Assembly (NCBI RefSeq): GCF_000003815.2
Contig: NC_049984.1
Location: 15,053,048 to 15,117,047, forward strand
Reading direction: 5' to 3'
DNA from: Branchiostoma floridae
Lineage: Eukaryota; Chordata; Leptocardii; Amphioxiformes; Branchiostomatidae
Length of the DNA stretch: 64,000 nucleotides
The position numbers were made by a program, and so were the translations under genes. The notes beneath the pieces are model-generated. The model saw nothing but the letters and a program-made list of their open reading frames with translations, was not told the origin of the DNA and did not search any database. Shown in pieces: positions 60,230 to 64,000 of the stretch (within the stretch, counting starts at the first letter, position 1; each line of letters opens with the position of its first letter).

Positions 60230-61269
60230 AATTATTTCATACTGTGTACTACAAGGCTTTTATGATTGGCGGATTGCCATCGGGAATACACTCCAGATGG
60301 CAGGATTTTTGTACCAATTAAGATTTAATTTGTGACTACGTTTCAAACAGAGTTGACGTCACGCTAAGGCAACATCCTCAAGCAAAACACAGCTTGATGT
60401 TTGTTGATAAGAATGAAAGCTGTGCTTGACAGGTGGTTTAGAAGGCCATGTTAATTTGATTACATGGATGACATCCTACTGGACCCCCAAAACTGATGCG
60501 AGCGTGCAAATAAAAAATAACTTGCCCCCCCCCCCCACACACACACACTCACAAAAAAATGGCCTTCATTATGAAATATAAGTGGTCAGGAATGTTTAAC
60601 AAATGAGTAATCACACAGAGTATGGTACATACCAAACAATAATAGTCTTAATTTCGTCTTTTAGTTTACTTTTACTTTTCTTTTTTATTTCTTCTTTGAT
60701 CATTAAAATGCATTTTTGCCATCCTATGACATTACTTTTATTTGGTTTTCTGACATTATTTTGTAATCTAAGGCATATACATACTCAATTTGCAGATGCT
60801 TTTTATGATTTACAGTATGGTTAAAAACATTGGAAAATTGATGAATGCCCACATGCCATCCATATAATCAAATCAACGTGGCCTAAACAAGAGGTTAAGT
60901 AAAAACTACAGTTTCTCAGATAACCAATGCCAAGTTAATTTAACACTTGTATGTGTAGATATACAACCTACATGTACATGTATAGTAAGCACTGCAATGG
61001 TTTAATAAACAAATGTCAAAAAGTGCTCAACAATATTTACCTTTGCCAGAATGGCTAAGGACTGGTTATGTTTTGGGTTTGTCCTTCAGTTTGTGAACAG
61101 TATAACTCGAGAAGCCTTCGATGGATCCTGATGATATTTGGTGGGTGGGTAGGGGTCGGGAAAACAAAGGTCGAGTTCGATATTGGCCCCCTAGCGGCTT
61201 GCTAAGATACTGCAGCAGAACATCCATTTTTGATATCTCGTTTGTTGCTGCTGAGAACTCAGAACTTAC

Positions 61270-61413
61270 CTCGTGACTGGTGAATGGCACCAGGATGCCC
61301 ACCCCACCCGAGATGGTGGTGTACACCAGGGACTCGGAGCCGCCTGGGATCAGGGTAGCCTTCTGTACTGACGTCACCACCTCTCCCACATGGTAGTTAC
61401 AGATCACGTCAGC
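61270..61413 (-). CDS. SF3B3: SF3B3 internal coding exon (ADVICNYHVGE ... LVPFTSHE)
   Basis: SF3B3 (SAP130) is a WD40/beta-propeller subunit of the SF3b complex in the U2 snRNP, which acts in branch-site recognition in the nucleus. This 48-codon exon encodes ADVICNYHVGEVVTSVQKAT, then LIPGGSESLVYTT, then ISGGVGILVPFTSHE. From memory of the human protein, it is almost identical apart from conservative changes (for example V/T in GEVVTSVQ and I/L in TTISGG). Both boundaries are phase 0: acceptor CCCCCCAG before 61413, donor GTAAGT after 61270. It belongs to the C-terminal beta-propeller. The preceding exon, expected to end near GLLNGASQK, was not found between here and 64000 and presumably lies outside the window. 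Confidence 0.97.
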
Positions 61414-64000
61414 CTGGGGGGAAATGGTGCGAGCTTAGAAATCAATCACTTACATGTAGAAATCAATCACTTAGAAATCAATGCACTGAATTAGAAATTC
61501 TTAGATCTACATGTATAGGAGTGTATCATACTGTAGATATCCAAAATGACTATAGGTTACAAGTCAATGGGTCTGGCCTGAAAAGGGGATGCCATCTTAG
61601 ACTAGTTAGACTTAGAGGTCAATCACAGACATGTACTGAAACTTTTCATGAGCTACGCTGCATAAATTCTTAGATCTATATAGCATAGATACTTAGAATG
61701 ACTATAGGTTACACGTCACATGGATCTGATGAGAAAGGGGATGCTAGCTTAGAGATCAATCACATAATTACTTTAACTTTGAAGGAGCACAACTGCATAA
61801 ATTCTTAGCTCTATAGAAGTGTATCATATTCATAGATATTTAGAATGAATATAAGTTACAGGTCACATGGTTCTGGCAAGAACATTTTGCCATCTTAAGA
61901 TCAATCACAAATACGTACTGAGACTTTGGATAAGCCCCACTTACATTTTTTTTTGTACGAAGCCCTTACATCTATACTATAATAGGAGTGTATCATCCCA
62001 AAGGTTATAAGTCACATGGGTCCGATAAGAAAGGGAATGCCAGTTTGGAGATCAATCACAGACATTTACTTAGACTTTGAAGGAGCTCCACTGCAGTGGT
62101 TCTTAGATCTATATAGAAGTGTATCATACTGAGTCATAGGTTACAGGTCAAATGAGTCTGGCCAGAAAACGGGTTTTCTTCTTAGAAATCAATCGCAAAC
62201 ATGTAGTCTACTTAGAGCTTCGACTAGCCCCACTGCATAAATTCTTAGATCTATACAAGTGTGTCAAAGATATCCAAAACGACTATAGGTTACAGATCAA
62301 ATGGGTCTGGCCAGAAAAGGGGAGGCCATCTCAGAGATCATTCACAAACATGACGTACTGAGACTTTGGAGAAGCCTCTCTGCAGAGGTTCTTAGATCTA
62401 TAGAAGTGTATCATACAAAAAAGTGACTGCTATAGGTTATAGGTCAAATGGGACTGATATGAAAAGAGGATGTCTGCTTTGAGATCAATCACAAAGACGT
62501 AGTGAAACTTTGGATGAAAACAACTTATTGTAAGGAATTCTTAGATCTATCAATTTTTCATAGTTATTCAAGAAGACTAAAAAGGACAAAAAGACTTTCG
62601 ATGAGCTCCGCTGCATAAATTCTTAGATCTATAAAATGTTTAAAAAATGACTATAGGCTATAGGCGAAAGGGTCTGGTTACAAAAGGGGATGTCTGCTTT
62701 GAGATCAATGAATGACAAATATGACGTACGGAGACTTTCCAAAAGTCCCACAATTCTTAACCTATGTAAGTGTATCATAGATGGCCAACATGAATCCCAC
62801 TTAAGAAATTCTTAGATCTATAGGAGTGTATCATAGATATCCAAGAAGGCTAAAAAAGGACAAAAAGACTCTCGATGAGCTCCGCTGCATAAATTCTTAG
62901 ATCTAAAGAAGTGAATCAAAAATTACTATAGGTTATAGGTCAAATGGTCTACACTGTAGTTACAAAAGGAGATGTCTGCTTTGAGATCAATGGCAAACAT
63001 CACGTACTGAGACTTTTCATAAGCCCCACTGTAGACGTTTTTAATCTATGTAAGTGTATCATAGACATCCAAAATGACAGGCTATAGGTCAAATGGGTCT
63101 GGCTAGAAAAGGGTATGTCTGCATGAGAGATTAATCACAAAAATGTACTTAGAGATTTTGAAGGAGCTCCACTGCAGAAGTTCTCAGATCTATAAAGAGT
63201 ATCTTAGATATCCAAAATGACTTTCGGTTACTGGCTGCATGAGAAGGAATGCAAGCTTAGAGACCACAAAGACTTCGGATGAGGTCCACTACAGGAAGGT
63301 TTCAGATCAAAACGGGTTGACAAGAAAAAGGAATGCCAGCTTAAAAGATCTATCCCAAACTTATACTGAGACGCTAGTTAAGTGTACCGCAGAATGAAAG
63401 ATCCAATATCAGTAGAGTGTACAATAGATATCCATTTACGTAGGGAGGCTGAGAAATGTACTCAGCATGCATTCAACAACACTTTATCTAATATCTGTGC
63501 CTTATTAATGTCTAGAGCATATACCTTTGTACTCTCTGCAATTCAAGCCATCTATCAAGTCCTGAGTCCTAAGATGAACCCAACTGCAAAAGTTGGCTGC
63601 AATTGTAGGCTCTGACCATTTGTGAACTTTGTGACTTTCCAACTGTAAGATTTAGTTTTCTCTGTGGGTTACCAGTAACATCTCATCACCTTCTTCAGGG
63701 CTTAGGGGCTCTTATCTTAAAACTGGAGTCTTACTCTGTTTGACTACATCTATACTTTTTACACCAAACAGATTCTCAAAGGTGTTATCCTTCACTCTTG
63801 CTGTGAACACTCATTACTTACATGTATGTAACCCTGTCTTACATGAAGCACTGGGTATTTGGAAATACTCCAAAGTCTTCGCCGTCTCAAAGCAGCGGGC
63901 AAAGATGGTTAGACCACTGGTGAGGGAAAAGGCTTTGAGGTGATTCACAGGCAAAATATTAATCTCTGTTATTAATCTCTAGAGCATATAGCTTTGTACT
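61414..64000 (-). other. SF3B3 intron continuing beyond the window
   Basis: No SF3B3 exon upstream of ADVICNY was found here. The first 2 kb is a minisatellite (61431-63370). A ~30-bp direct repeat ((A/T)TATTAAT(G/C)TCTAGAGCAT) occurs near 63504 and 63969, suggesting another dispersed repeat at the edge. Confidence 0.8.
61431..63370 (+). repeat. ~2-kb degenerate minisatellite, about 14 units of 75-170 bp
   Basis: The landmark TTCTTAGATCTAT recurs near 61499, 61671, 61801, 61970, 62101, 62241, 62390, 62540, 62621, 62755, 62810, 62895, 63040, 63182 and 63300 (some decayed). Between landmarks come AAGTGTATCATA, CCAAAATGACTATAGGTTA, GGTCAAATGGGTCTGGC, GAGATCAATCACAAACAT and GTACTGAGACTTT in constant order. 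Unit length varies through internal deletions. Confidence 0.9.

Larger units (their letters stand above)
58610..61269 (-). other. SF3B3 intron (2.7 kb) between LVPFTSHE and DHDFFQH exons
   Basis: GT-AG intron holding a hAT-like element (59248-59731), a 5-bp-TSD element (59901-60224) and a poly-C/(CA)n tract (60525-60549). No nested gene; ORFs at 59522-59797 and 60603-60824 lack motifs. Confidence 0.85.

Noticed and set aside
61431-63370. Regularly spaced repeats that could be mistaken for a CRISPR-like array
   Set aside because: Units are 75-170 bp, similar throughout rather than identical repeats with unique spacers, and lie in a eukaryotic intron.

Overview
This is eukaryotic, animal-type genomic DNA: short, highly conserved exons joined by GT-AG introns, long introns, CCAAT/GC-box promoter sequence, and a dense mix of tRNA-derived SINEs, LINE fragments, MITE-like inverted-repeat elements and minisatellites. 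The two recognisable genes encode proteins close to their vertebrate counterparts, and the repeat content looks like an invertebrate deuterostome. A cephalochordate (amphioxus, Branchiostoma) is my best guess. That species call is inference from sequence style, not from a search.

Both genes lie on the minus strand. (1) SNRK (SNF-related serine/threonine kinase of the AMPK family) starts at 31497 and runs leftwards off the window. Five coding exons are visible (30900-31497, 10587-10728, 7003-7209, 605-769, 1-383). They join in frame into residues 1-498: a complete kinase domain, a UBA-like segment and the start of a Ser-rich, acidic tail. Its proximal promoter is about 31.5-32.05 kb. (2) SF3B3 (SF3b 130 kDa subunit of the U2 snRNP) enters from the right. 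Its last four coding exons (61270-61413, 58505-58609, 45541-45636, 39452-39496) give the C-terminal 129 residues and the stop codon. The genes are arranged head to tail, with about 8 kb between the SF3B3 stop and the SNRK start. SNRK is a LKB1-activated kinase and SF3B3 a core spliceosome protein; nothing in the sequence links them functionally.

Nearly all of the rest is intron or intergenic repeat. SNRK introns 2 and 3 (0.8-10.6 kb) hold a 186-bp tandem array, a degenerate ~90-bp array, a PIF/Harbinger-like MITE, a 5-bp-TSD element and a ~940-bp element with long inverted repeats. SNRK intron 1 (10.7-30.9 kb) begins with a tandem triplication of the exon 2 splice acceptor and contains many MITEs, including a TA-flanked element inserted in a minisatellite that preserves its own empty site. 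The intergenic region (32-39.4 kb) carries SINEs, palindromic MITEs and two degraded LINE tails. The SF3B3 introns hold hAT-type MITEs with 8-bp target duplications, further 5-bp-TSD elements, a 3 x ~185-bp array and a ~2-kb minisatellite at 61.4-63.4 kb.

The most unusual features are: (a) inverted-repeat elements that share CAGGG(C/T)T-type ends and exact 5-bp target duplications, while each is packed with its own private repeated motif; (b) SNRK exon 2, which sits between a triplicated 3' splice site and a transposon end 27 bp from its 5' splice site; and (c) several self-proving insertions with readable target-site duplications. No prokaryotic feature, CRISPR array, rRNA or intact tRNA gene was seen.
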